DNA from: Epiperipatus broadwayi
Taxonomy: Eukaryota > Onychophora > Udeonychophora > Euonychophora > Peripatidae
Length of the DNA: 64,000 bases
Assembly (NCBI GenBank): GCA_028023455.1
Contig: JAQFVV010000055.1
Coordinates: forward strand, 4,122,030-4,186,029
Direction of reading: 5' to 3'
Shown: one piece after another, positions 1 through 10,838 of the stretch
How the letters are laid out: every line of letters begins with the position of its first letter
How positions within the stretch are numbered: position 1 is the stretch's first letter
The notes under the pieces: model-generated
What the model saw: only the letters and a program-made list of their open reading frames with translations
The model's database searches: none
What the model was told of the DNA's origin: nothing
Program-made: the position numbers and the translations under genes

Positions 1-328
1 TAAATTATAAATGAATCTAATATCTATGAAAAATTATGAACATCGAATTTCAAACTAGCGTAAATACTATCAAGTAAGCCTGACCCTTCGGCAATACTGG
101 CATAAATATTTTCATGTACCTATTTGTTATTACCAACTAATGAATAATGATAAAGCATGCAATTTGCACCAATAATATGAGCACGGGAATATATAACATT
201 TTACATAATACAACAAAAGAAAATATTACTGGCTTGGTATAACTTATACCAAAATCTCCGAAACGTTCTAGAGGAGATAGGCATATAAATACATAATAAT
301 AATAAACCAAATTAATATCAAACTAAAC
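1..328. other. AT-rich flank, no gene
   Basis: No coding potential is seen. The only structure is a short perfect palindrome near 235-253 (TTGGTATAA, one base, TTATACCAA). The stretch lies just beyond the 3' end of the minus-strand RTE element. Confidence 0.6.
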
Positions 329-344
329 ATCATCATCATCATCA
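329..344 (-). repeat. (TGA/ATG)n 3' tail of RTE element
   Basis: Five CAT/ATC units on the plus strand form the 3' terminus of the RTE copy and include its stop codon. The same kind of tail ends the RTE fragment at 53.9 kb. Confidence 0.85.
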
Positions 345-2537
345 ACCATTATCAATCCAATGCAGGATGAAGGTCTCTCCAAGTTTAATCCATCTTCTCC
401 AATCTTTAGCTTCTCTTCTCCACAACATCCCTGCACATTTTATTTCATCCATCCATCTCACATGTGGTCTCTTTCTGGGTCTTTTACAATCTCTTGGAAT
501 CCAGTTTAAAATTTCAATTGTCCATCTATTATCATCTCTTCTAGCAATATGTCCAGCCCAACTCCATTTCAATCTTTTAATTTTTTCAATAAGGTCTGTA
601 ACACCTGTTTGTTGTCTTACCCATACATTGCGTTTTCGATCTCTTCTTGTTACTCCCAACATACATCTCTCCATACTCCTTTGAGTGGTCTGAAGTCTCT
701 GTATTGCTCTTCTATTAAGTGTCCAAGTCTCAGATCCATAAGTAAGAACTGGTAAAACACATTTGTTAAAAACCATCCTTTTCAAACACATAGGCATATT
801 TCCTTTTAGTATCAAGTTATTTCTACCAAAAGCACTCCAACCAAGTTTAATTCTATGATTAATTTCCTCCATTATGTTTCCATCTGTATTAATAATCTGA
901 CCAAGGTATTTGTAACTGTTAACTTCTTCTAATTCTTCATAATCAATCTTTATTTTCATATTTTGAGCAAATCGATTAAACATTACTTTAGTCTTTTTAA
1001 CATTTATCTTTAGTCCTACTTTTCTACTTTCATCTGCTAACTCCTGCAACATTTCCTGCAGCTCTGAAGCATTATTTGCAAAAACAACTACATCATCTGC
1101 GAAATCTAAATGACTTAAATACTCTCCATTTACTTTCACTCCTTTAGTTTCCCATTTTAATCCACAAAATACTTCTTGCAGCACTGCTGTAAAGAGTTTT
1201 GGAGATATGGAGTCACCTTGTCTTACACCTTTCTCAATGTTGATTTTTCCAGTATCATTATGTAATCTAATTGTTGCTGTTGCATTTTTATAAATATTCT
1301 TTAAAATATGACAATATCCTGGATCTATACCTTGATGATCCAATGCTTTAATCACTGAAGAAATGTGTATAGAATCGAATGCCTTTTCATAATCTACAAA
1401 TCCAAAACATAATGACAACTCATATTCGTTTGTCCTTTCTATGACTTCTCTCAATACCTGGATATGATCTATTGTACTAAAACCACTTTTAAATCCAGCT
1501 TGTTCTCTTGGTTGGTGGAAATCCAAAGTTCTCTGTAGACGAGTTGTAATTATCTTGGTAAAAATTTTATATAAAACTGATAAAAGGCTGATAGGTCTGT
1601 AATTTCTAATATCTTCTTTATCACCTTTTTTAAATATTAATATTATTACTGCATTCTTCCAATCTTCTGGTACATCTTTATCATTTAGACATTTGGTATA
1701 TAACTTTGCTAAAATTGTTTCTATTTCTTCACCTGCTTCTTTTAATATATCAATTATAATTCCATCATTTCCTGGAGCCTTTCCTTTCTTCATACACTTA
1801 ATTGCATGTCTCACTTCTTCATTTAAAATTCTGGGCAATTCGGAAGATGTAATAGATATAGGAGGTACTTGTTCTTTATTACTATATAATTCTTGATAAA
1901 AATCTTCTACCAATTTCATGATGTCATCTCTCTTTTTAGTAATAATTCCATCTTTTTTTCTTATTGCAGATATAAATTTCCTACCAATACCAAAATGTTG
2001 TTTAACATTTTTGAGACTTTTATTTTCTTCTACAGCTTTCCTTGCTATTTCACAGTTATACTTTCTTATATCATTTTCAACTCTTTTCCATACCATTTTA
2101 CAAAATTCGAGATATTCAATTCTTTTTAATACATCATTTTTGTATATCTTCATATTCCTTCTTTTCTTCATAAATTCTCTAGTCTCAGTAGAAATTTTAT
2201 TAGTCAATTGCTGCTTTTTTCTACCAGCTATGTTTGTTGCAGTTTTTAAAAGTGTATCAGTTATTTTCATATTAATTTCATTCAAATCTGAATCATGTTC
2301 AAAATCTCCTAACACTTGAAACCTATTTGTAAGTTCTAATTTAAATTCATTAGAATGTTTCTGAAGATTAGGAATATCAACTGTAAATATTGTTTTTCTT
2401 AATAATTTTTGTCTCTCTAGTTTTACATTAACACGTAACTTACACCTTACTAATCGATGATCACTTCCTGTGTTAAATTTATTAAGAACATTACAATCTT
2501 GAAATATGTATTTTCTGTTAGTCAAAATATAATCCAA
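342..2537 (-). pseudogene. RTE LINE reverse transcriptase part
   Basis: Open for 731 codons. The first Met is not the true start, because the frame continues the endonuclease. The endonuclease C-terminal motif SDHRLV is at about residue 25-30. Reverse-transcriptase motifs follow in order: GKAPGNDG near 252, NYRPISLLSVLYKIF near 312, QAGFKSGFSTIDH near 348, VDYEKAFDSI near 383, GVRQGDSISP near 438, FADDVVVF near 482 (catalytic ADD) and YKYLGQI near 546. A basic C-terminal region with SWAGHIARRDDNRW and RPHVRWMDEI is typical of RTE. The protein ends in HWIDNG, and its TGA stop is the first unit of the terminal (TGA)n repeat, so there is essentially no 3' UTR. No internal stop is present. Confidence 0.93.
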
Positions 2538-3295
2538 TTCTGCTGTACCTTCATTTGGATGCTTCCATGTCCATTTCCTTTTAACATTTTTCTCAAAAAT
2601 GAATTCATAATATAAAGTTTTTCTTTTTCTGCAAACTCCACAAGTCTATGTCCTCTCTCATTTCTATTACCATAACCAAAATTACCTACAGCAATTTCAT
2701 CTTTCATTTGTCTACCAATTCTAGCATTAAAGTCTCCCATAACAATTTTAAAATGTTGTTTACTCTGATCAAAAGCCTTTTGTACATCCATATAAAAATC
2801 TTCTACTACTTCATCACTATGAGAACTTGTTGGGGCATAAACCTGAATTATCTGCATTTGGTATCTGCTATTAAGTTGTATAACTAATCTTGCCACTCTG
2901 TCCGATACACCATCAATCTCCACAATATTGTTCTTCCACTTTTTATTTATAATGAATCCTACTCCACTTGTATTTCCAATATGTGTGCCTTTATAATAGA
3001 GTATATGTCCACTTTTTAAATCAATTGTTTCTTCTCCTTTTCTTCTAACTTCACAAAGTCCAATAATGTCCCATTTAATATAAGACAGTTCTTCTTCTAA
3101 TTCTTGCAATCTTCCTTCACTTGAAAGTGATCTGCAGTTGTAAGTACCTAAATAAAAAGTCGTCATCAAATGGCAGCCTGGGTCCGCAATCAGGGGATTC
3201 TTAGCACCCTCCGCCTTCGGCCACCAACCGCTGCCTTGGTTGGTGACTTTACAGCCTCCTGGGAATAAGGGCCATGCTTTATTTTTGTCTGTCAT
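2522..3295 (-). pseudogene. RTE LINE endonuclease part, frameshifted C-terminus
   Basis: This open stretch of 257 codons starts at ATG 3293-3295 and holds most of an APE-like endonuclease. Visible family motifs are TYNCRSL near residue 52, GLCEVRR near 80, QVYAPTSS near 151 and GDFNARIG near 187. The last 20 or so residues, from about KMLKGNGHG on, are out of frame. The correct frame carries a TW-containing segment that leads straight into the next reading frame. The shift maps to an A5 run on the plus strand (2595-2599), where one extra base would join the halves. In an intact element the endonuclease nicks the target DNA to prime reverse transcription. Confidence 0.88.
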
Positions 3296-5206
3296 AATTG
3301 TATATATGTATTGGAAAAATATTTATCATTTACACAAACATTCATTCTGCCTTATCAGGCACTGAGAAGAAAGACCATGGTGTTTCTTGATCTTAAACTC
3401 AGAGGTAAAAAGCCAATAAACTCACCACACTGGCTAATGCGTGTGGGTGAGCAGCCCATCCATGTTCGTATACTATATGAATAATCACATAGTAATAACA
3501 GCTACAACGACAAGAACGTATGGAGTGGACATAAAAGAAAATAAATAAATAATCTACCTATCTATCATATGCAATGGAAGAAATGCATATCAACCTTCTA
3601 TCATTAAAATAAAATTTCCCTTTTTATCTTTTTTTTTTTAGTTCATACTTGAAACTTTAAAAGCAGAAACGCACATGTAGCTCATGATGATAAGACGAAT
3701 AAACAAACATTAAAACATATAAACATTACTCCTGCAGGATAAACATGAATTTGGCAAAACAGCAATAACCTCCAATGTTCTTAGGGCTCCCTAATGGACA
3801 TTATAAGCAGCTTTTGCACATATTTGAATCAATTTATTTTTCATAAACTCTCCACAGCGCAGCAATATCATCCAAATAAATGTTTATGATCCACACTATT
3901 TTCAACTCTGTTCTGTCTAAAATTTCCAACATTTAATAAATTTAACGACGATTAAGATCAGGGTTATTTGGTCATCCATGCTTATGCACATTTCTGATAA
4001 ATAATTATCAAATATCATTAAGTCATGCATTCTATTACTCATATATAGGTGTGAATGGTAAGGTAATTTAGTATACATAGCTATTCTAATAATGTAAAGA
4101 ATTAGAATGAATTTCTGTTTCAGCCTTATTTTATACAATAAAAATAGGGAAATTATTAAATGAGAGTCAATAAAATATTCCATTACACAGTTCAGCATAA
4201 TTTTTCCAATTATTATTAGTATTGTTAATTTACATACTTCCAGTATCACATTATTCATAATAAGTAAATTATAGCAAAATTGTATTAGCAATTTTTTCAT
4301 AATATCCATGCATCTTAAATAGAAGTAAATTCAAATTATTAGTCAATAAAAGCTGGTGTACCTTTAAGCGTTTAACCTTCCATATTGAATAATATTATCC
4401 TGTCCTTCACAGCTTGAGTAGCTTAGTAAAAGGAATAGTAGAGAATTTAATGAAATATTAGGTTCACTTGTTTTATTTCTTTTTTTTTTCAGAAAAAATA
4501 TTTCACCTTCTCTAAAACTTTTTCTGAAGTCTTCTGTCTACTTAGCCACACCCCCTTTTTTTTTTTATAGTTATAATGAGGCCAACAATGTGCAAGAATT
4601 TATTACTTGTAAAAAAAAAGTTAGGAATAGAGTATTGAAAAAAAAATATTAAATTACAAATACTAACTAATAATAAATAAAATAAATAACTTTTACATTT
4701 TCAAATGAAAGATTTTATGCAATAAATAATTAATAAAAAAAAAATCATATTAACTGATAATGTGTGTGCGCGTCTGTCTTTCCATTAATCCATAGGTCTA
4801 TTAATGACTGAGCTATTAGAAATATCTATGATAAAATAAATGATGTTATTGCAAGATGGATATTCTGAGCGATAATTAGAAATATGAATGAGGTGTGAAA
4901 TGATATGAATGGACATGCACCCACATATACAAGTTAGATCTTGGAATGGCAATAAATAGATTAGAAAATTAATGAATAAGCACTCATCAGGGCCTTACAG
5001 ACAAACAATACTTATTCCCACTAGTCTAGCTTTCACATCAACAACTCCTGATACAATCCATTCCCCTCTCCCAACATTAGATATATATAAAAAAAAATTT
5101 TAATGATTGGATACTCCAACTAACATCCTAAGAACTTTTCAACCGAATTATACATTAAGTTATATCACAATTCAGTTTTGTTTTTTTTTTCATTAGGTAC
5201 TACCCC
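3296..5206. other. No gene recognised
   Basis: The first 250 bases or so are probably the RTE 5' untranslated region. The rest is AT-rich sequence with homopolymer A and T runs. A 130-codon minus-strand open frame at 3917-4309 is low complexity and resembles nothing I know. Confidence 0.5.
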
Positions 5207-5268
5207 TGACCACTATTGGCACAATGTGAACTTCCCACATTCCTTCCTGGTGCCAATCTGGAAGGTCA
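5207..5268. repeat. Short hairpin
   Basis: TGACCACTATTGGCAC at 5207-5222 is mirrored by GTGCCAATCTGGAAGGTCA at 5250-5268, with a three-base difference in arm length. It could be the relic end of a small DNA element. Confidence 0.5.
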
Positions 5269-5859
5269 CAATATATATTATTACTGTAGATAGATCCATT
5301 AATATTTTTTATAAAAGTAGCAGATATTCTGCACACATTTTATTATTTTAATTCCAAATACTAAGAAATGTTAATTCCTTGGCAATAGCGGAAAACTGAA
5401 CATACTTCAAATTGATGCTAGTCTTTTAATTATCTTTTCTTTTTCCGGAATCGCATGAGACGAGTACTTGGACAATTCTTTAAAACTTATTCCACCTTAT
5501 AAACTAAGCAACAAGACAGGTATTATATTTATCATGATGTTACTTATAGCTTCCAATATTAGAAAAAATATCTTTCTTTTTATCTTAGTTCTTGTAACAT
5601 TTTTTCCCCTTTTAGCTAGCATCTATTATTATTATTTTTTTTTATTTCACATGCTATCCATCTGTGTAACACAAATTTAAACAATCCACTCTTAAAAACT
5701 AAACAGTTGATTCTATATACCTTGGTTTAACTGGCACTGATATTTATTATCATTTTACAAATACGTATCATTATAATTGTACTATATTTTTTTATATTTA
5801 AGACTATTTATTACGTGAAAAATAATAAATTAACAAAATTGGAGATTAAAGGAGTAGTG

Positions 5860-5990
5860 AGATAGTACTATCTCATATACTTCCCATGCATGATGTAGGT
5901 TTGAATCCATGTCATGTAAAACTTGAAAACTTTTTGATGTTAATCAGGTTTAAAATTTTTTTAGGTAGGTGGCATATAGCCAATCAAACC
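5860..5990 (+). mobile_element. Degenerate tRNA-derived SINE
   Basis: The segment contains a B-box-like GGTTTGAATCC at about 5910 preceded by a decayed A-box region, and a tail resembling other SINEs in the window. A related scrap with GGTTCGAAC is at 6305-6380. Confidence 0.4.
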
Positions 5991-6539
5991 ATTCATTGGT
6001 CTGTAATTAGGTATTTAGTTAACCTAACAAGATAAAAAATTATAGAAAATTACCGAAACCCTCATTTGGCAACGTCAAGCCTCCACTACTACTCCTCTAT
6101 GGAAGATTGTTGAAGAGTTCTATACTGCAAAATGTTTTATTTTATCTTTCTTCATGTTTGTTAAGTTTAATATCTAAAGGCAAATTGGAGAACTTAGGCA
6201 ATAAGGTATTTTGACCAAGTAATAATATTTGTCGGTGATAATTTTCCATCACTTGCAGCCACCTTATATAATAACGTCCTTACATCATTATAATTTATCA
6301 AGAACGATATAATGTCCTGCAGAGTCGCAAGCTCTGTTGCTTAAGATCCCTAGATTGCTCCAGTCACTTAAGGTTCGAACTTTTTAAAAAATCATAAATA
6401 CTTTATATAATATAAATTCTAATGTAAAACTTAAATTATCTTTTTTTATTTTTGGCAATTTATTATAAAAGAAATAAATGAATATTTTCTAGAGTTAAAA
6501 AAAAAACTATAGGTGAAAGGCTTTCCTCTGCTTTACTAA

Positions 6540-8260
6540 TAACATTTTCGGTTTATTACGAAAAATACGCTATAATTACTAAACAAATATTAAAATGTGA
6601 CTAAAAAAAGTATACATGTTGTATATATAAAACATTCTCTATATTAAAATTAACTGGTTAAATATTTTCGGGTCATCGTTCACCTTCCATTAGGACAATT
6701 AATTTATTTTATTAGATTAAGCCCGTAATCGAAATCGTAAAAAAAAAAATCTAAAGAAGCAGTTAAAATCGTGATTGAGTTTATACATTATTAATTAATG
6801 AAAGATTTTCGAATGAATGAATTACCACTTATGATTATAATTTTAAAAATAAATTCCCAAAGTGCAGTAAAATTAACGCATTACTATTGTTACCACAAAT
6901 CGTCCAAAAATAGTAACACCGTATTTTATCATTTTTTAAGTGGTAATTGATTGAAAATATATACTTATATTTTTTATTATACAAATACGAAGGTATTATA
7001 TTTTTAGAATTTTAAAATTATGCATACAAATTCTCATTCATAATCCGTTATTTTATATCTAAAGAGACAAATTATATATATAATTATTTTATTTTTTACA
7101 ACCAATGAAAATGAGGAAATATTGCACGGTCTGAATTTGTTGACTAATCAACGTGGTAAACCTGCGATTACGAACGAGAAATATATTCGTTGAATTTAGC
7201 CGAACTCGCTAGTGAGCTAAATACCGAATGGGTGACCTTTTAAGAAATTATATTCATAAGTTAATATTTATTGTAATATATTTGGTAAGTTTCGTTTTTT
7301 TATTTTTTACTCATTTATTTCAATACTACATGTATATTAAGTCATTAAGCCAACTTCTGTAATAGTTTTTTTTAAAAACGTGTAGCTGTCTTAAGAGAAT
7401 ATCTTAAATTTTTTTTTATTGTTTAAAATAATTACTTATTCACTCATTTTTTCTATCTCAATTGTTGTGAAATTAAATCGTGGAGTAACATTTTTTTTTA
7501 CAATCCGGAATACATCTGTTTGGTACTTCCCTTGAAATTAAATATTGCCACCTGACGTTAGGCTGTTGGTCTATAAATCGTCTGCATTTGTATCTAAACT
7601 TCATTTAAATCGTCAAACCTATTTCGAACGAAGACGTATGTCTGCTACTACCTATTCATAAACTCGTGTAATTTATATTACGCTTTGCTTAATTAATTAG
7701 TCCGGGCACTATATTAATTACTGTATCAAATCCTGATTTAAAACAAAAGTCCTAATAGTGTACTTACGTGTGTGGGTGTAAGAATGGGCATTTAATTTAA
7801 TCGAAATGAGAACTTATTTAAAATTGTTTACGTAAATAATATTCCGGAACTAGAATCGCAACAACGAAAAAAGCCGAATTTCAACCAATAAAATAAAGCC
7901 ATGTTTTCGAATTTTCTCGCCTTAAATTTAAAGTTGAGAATTCTTTCCGTCTGTATTCGAAAAATTAATAAACTATTCGAAAACTACATTGAGTTATTTG
8001 TGTTAATGAAAATATCCGGAATTTTAATTTGGCGAATAGATTTAAAAGATAATTTTAAATGTTTGTATGTGTATCCGCTTAATATAGCAATTATAGAATT
8101 TCATTAATATTGTTTTGTATTAAATAGTGCTATATTTTATTGTAATAAATATCGATGAATAAGACTTTGCCGTATATGTCAAGATTGCTTGCGATAAAGT
8201 ATTGTTCACTGTGATCTTTCGAATATGCGAGTATATAGCCAGCAGTCATTTTAATTAAAA
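6540..8260 (+). promoter_or_regulatory. CpG-enriched stretch with splice-donor-like site
   Basis: CG dinucleotides are clearly denser here than in the flanking kilobases, for example around 7140-7230, 7500-7640 and 7790-8040, although the base composition stays AT-rich. At 7284-7289 TTTG is followed by GTAAGT, a consensus 5' splice donor on the plus strand. A 68-codon open frame at 7901-8107 has no recognisable domain. One reading is an unmethylated promoter and non-coding first exon of a host gene; another is a single-copy or younger segment that has not lost CpG by deamination. Confidence 0.3.
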
Positions 8261-8530
8261 AATTGTCATTACTGATTTTAATTGTCTTACACATCATTTA
8301 TACAATTTTGATTTTGAATTAAGTTGGCGCTATATTTTATTATAAGAAATGATTAGTTGTCCATGAATGAAGATTCTTACTGTATATGTAAAGTTTTGCA
8401 TGCCACAAAATATTGTTGACAGCAATCCTTTTGAATTATATGCGAATGTGTAGACAATGATCATATTTTTACCCAAATTTTTATACTTTTATTGATTTTA
8501 ATCATCATTTAAGTCCTATAAGCTTGTCTT
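8105..8530. repeat. Diverged tandem duplication, unit about 200 bp
   Basis: Two adjacent blocks share an ordered series of segments. Each begins GCTATATTTTATT, then has CCGTATATGT or CTGTATATGT, AAGTATTGTT or AAATATTGTT, then ATATGCGA, then a TTACTGATTTTAAT-like end. The second block begins near 8330. Confidence 0.6.
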
Positions 8531-9460
8531 TTTATTTTTTTTAATGTCTATTATGTCACACTGTATGACATAATCTACCCAAAGAATCTATCATACATCA
8601 TTTACAGATAAATAATATCAATAGTTTAATTGTAGTTATATTTATGTTGTGATTTTTTCTATAATTTGAATACACTAATTGCTTCAATAGTTCATTCCCT
8701 GTTACATCAGATGTTTGTGAATACTGTTTAATCTCTAATAACATTGTTTTGCATTCTAAGCCTAGAAGAAAATTAAATGGCTTAGTTAATGTCGCAAATT
8801 TGATCATTTGTATTCTTTTTTTAATACATTTGCTTATTAGATGATTTTTAAAACTGCCTTAAATTGTCTTTTAGTAACGGTCTTTCATTTTAACAAATAT
8901 TTATCTGATTCTATACAAATTGCTTATTCTTCCTTTTACCTTATACCCTATAATTATATGCTAAGCATAACCATAAGTTCAAATAAAAATCAAATGCTTC
9001 ATCATATGATGTTCATATTTCTATCCAATGATCGTTACTCTTGAGTCTATTATTCTACAACTGCAGTAAGATGCTTAATTTAAAGCAGTAAATTCATTTT
9101 AAATCTTTAAAAATATTAGCTTTGCTTTTCGATATCTACGATGTGATTGTCCTTCATTCTAGCCTGCTCACCATTCATGCAACAGATAATTTTTAATAAG
9201 ACATGGTTACATATTTATAATCAGGTCTTATTAAAAATTGTTGTATTTTCTAGCTTTATTGATTATTTTAGGAGATTGTAATATAATATTCATTTATTGA
9301 GCAACAGTCTTTTTGGAAAGAAAATTTGATTTCTTTTATGTGACATAATTTAAATATAAAATCTATTGTTTTATCTAAAGATCAGTTTGTGCTTAGAATA
9401 AATAAATAAATGCTGCATTTAGAAAGAAATACTTATTGATGTATTTTATTATATCATTAT
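8531..9460. other. No gene recognised
   Basis: AT-rich sequence with two short unrecognised open frames (8598-8807 minus, 8841-9044 plus). Their composition follows the background and no domain is visible. Confidence 0.5.
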
Positions 9461-9474
9461 ATTGAAGAATTGTT

Positions 9475-9601
9475 CTTCATGGTTTAGTGCAGTAATAGAA
9501 TGTCCATATCTGGAGTATAAAGTCCTCAGATTGAATCCAATTCTGGTATTCAAATTTTTATGAACTTTTGAGGAACAAAGTGCCATTCTATTATTTTTTT
9601 T
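9475..9601 (+). mobile_element. tRNA-derived SINE with target duplication
   Basis: An A-box-like segment (GGTTTAGTGCAGTAATAGAA) is followed by a B-box-like GATTGAATCC, a tail ending in a GAACAAAGTGCC-type motif and a T-rich run. The flanks repeat ATTGAAGAA-nn-GTT (9461-9474 and 9602-9615, two mismatches), as expected of a LINE-mobilised insertion. It landed in the endonuclease region of an older RTE copy. Confidence 0.7.
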
Positions 9602-10838
9602 ATTGAAGAACAGTTGATTATTAAATAGGACTTTCTTGGACTTTGTGAAATTGGAAGAAAACGTGAAGAGCCAATTGATTTGAGAAAAGGACGTACTTTA
9701 TTACAAAGGCACAAATATCAGAAGCATACATAGAGAAGTATTGATTATAAACAAAAGTAAAAAAAAATAACATTTCAAGGAATGATGGTATATCAGACGG
9801 AATGGCAAGATCAGTTAAGTTAACTTAATGGAAGATATGAAATGCAGATAATTCAGGTTTATATCCCTCGTTCTGATGAAGTAGAGAAATTTTATACAGA
9901 TGTGTAGAATCGTTTTAATCAGACCAAATGTTTTTAAATTCTTTTTGGAGATTTCATTGTTCAAATTGGTAAACAAGTGAAAGAGAAAGTACTGTAAATT
10001 TGCTTACTGGAATAAAAATGAAAGGGAACATGATTGTGGAATTTGTAGAAAAAGGCAAAATAGAAATAAACTAGAATCCATTTAACTAAAGCAGGCTTGG
10101 ATAAGACTGTAAAAAGCTTGAAAGATTCAACTCAGGAAGTAATCATTGATTAATGAAAAATAATATATCTTTATCTTTGAGAAAGACTCCAGTGAATTTA
10201 AGCTAAAACTTGCATATCACTTAAAAATATTAAAGACTTTGATGATAGTTTAGATTTGAACAATTTAATAAAAGAATAATTGATACACTATAGCTGATAC
10301 AAAAATTCACCTGTAAATATGCAGCTGAGAGAACAGTATATGGTATGTGAAAATAAGTTCAAGTGACCTTTTTAAAAATAATTAAATATCACTAAATCTA
10401 CTACTTTTTTTATTTTGCTGTAATATTTAATATAATTACAATTTCTATACCTTACTTCAAACACTTTATAGCAAAAAAATGTTTTTGTGTATATATATAT
10501 ACAGACAACTTGACGTTTCAACTTTCCTGCAGTAAATTTAAATAGGAGTGGCTCTGATAAAGAAGACTGCAGGACAGTTACACACAAAAATATTTTTGTT
10601 AAAAAGTGTTTAAAGGACAGTGTAGAAATTGTATTTGTATTAAGAATGGAATATCTGAAATAAGGAATGCTGTAGAAGAGAGCAATAAGTCTCAAAAATA
10701 TAAAACAGCATCTGATATTAGGATGAAATTTGCTTCAGCAATAAGGAAAAATAGCACTATTACAAAAAAAGGGTGATGACATCATGAGGTGTTTGGAAGA
10801 ATTTTACAAAGAATTGTATGGTAATAATAAGAAACAAA
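9602..10838 (+). mobile_element. Decayed RTE LINE, 5' part
   Basis: Conceptual translation in several frames matches the minus-strand RTE at 0.3-3.3 kb: an LCEIGRKREEPIDL-like stretch near 9645, an IQVYIPRSDEVEKFYTDV-like stretch near 9850, and ESNKSQKYKTASDIR followed by DDIMRCLEEFYKELYGNN near 10680-10830. Many stops and indels make it dead. It continues at 12519 after a transposon insertion. Confidence 0.85.

Larger units (their letters stand above)
329..3295 (-). mobile_element. Near full-length RTE-clade LINE
   Basis: A non-LTR retrotransposon that encodes an apurinic-type endonuclease followed by a reverse transcriptase on the minus strand and ends in a short trinucleotide repeat, as RTE elements do. 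The 3' end is at about 329, in a run of CAT/ATC (ATG/TGA on the coding strand). The coding block starts at 3295; the 5' untranslated part probably runs further, perhaps to about 3540, but no target duplication was found to fix that end. Only one disabling change is evident, a frameshift near 2595-2599. At least five more degraded relatives lie in this window (9.6-14.7, 31.9-34.4, 52.4-53.9 and 59.7-60.0 kb), so the family was once active here. Confidence 0.93.

Noticed and set aside
3917-4309. 130-codon minus-strand gene
   Set aside because: Low-complexity, Ile/Leu-rich translation of AT-rich DNA with no domain, splice context or homologous look.
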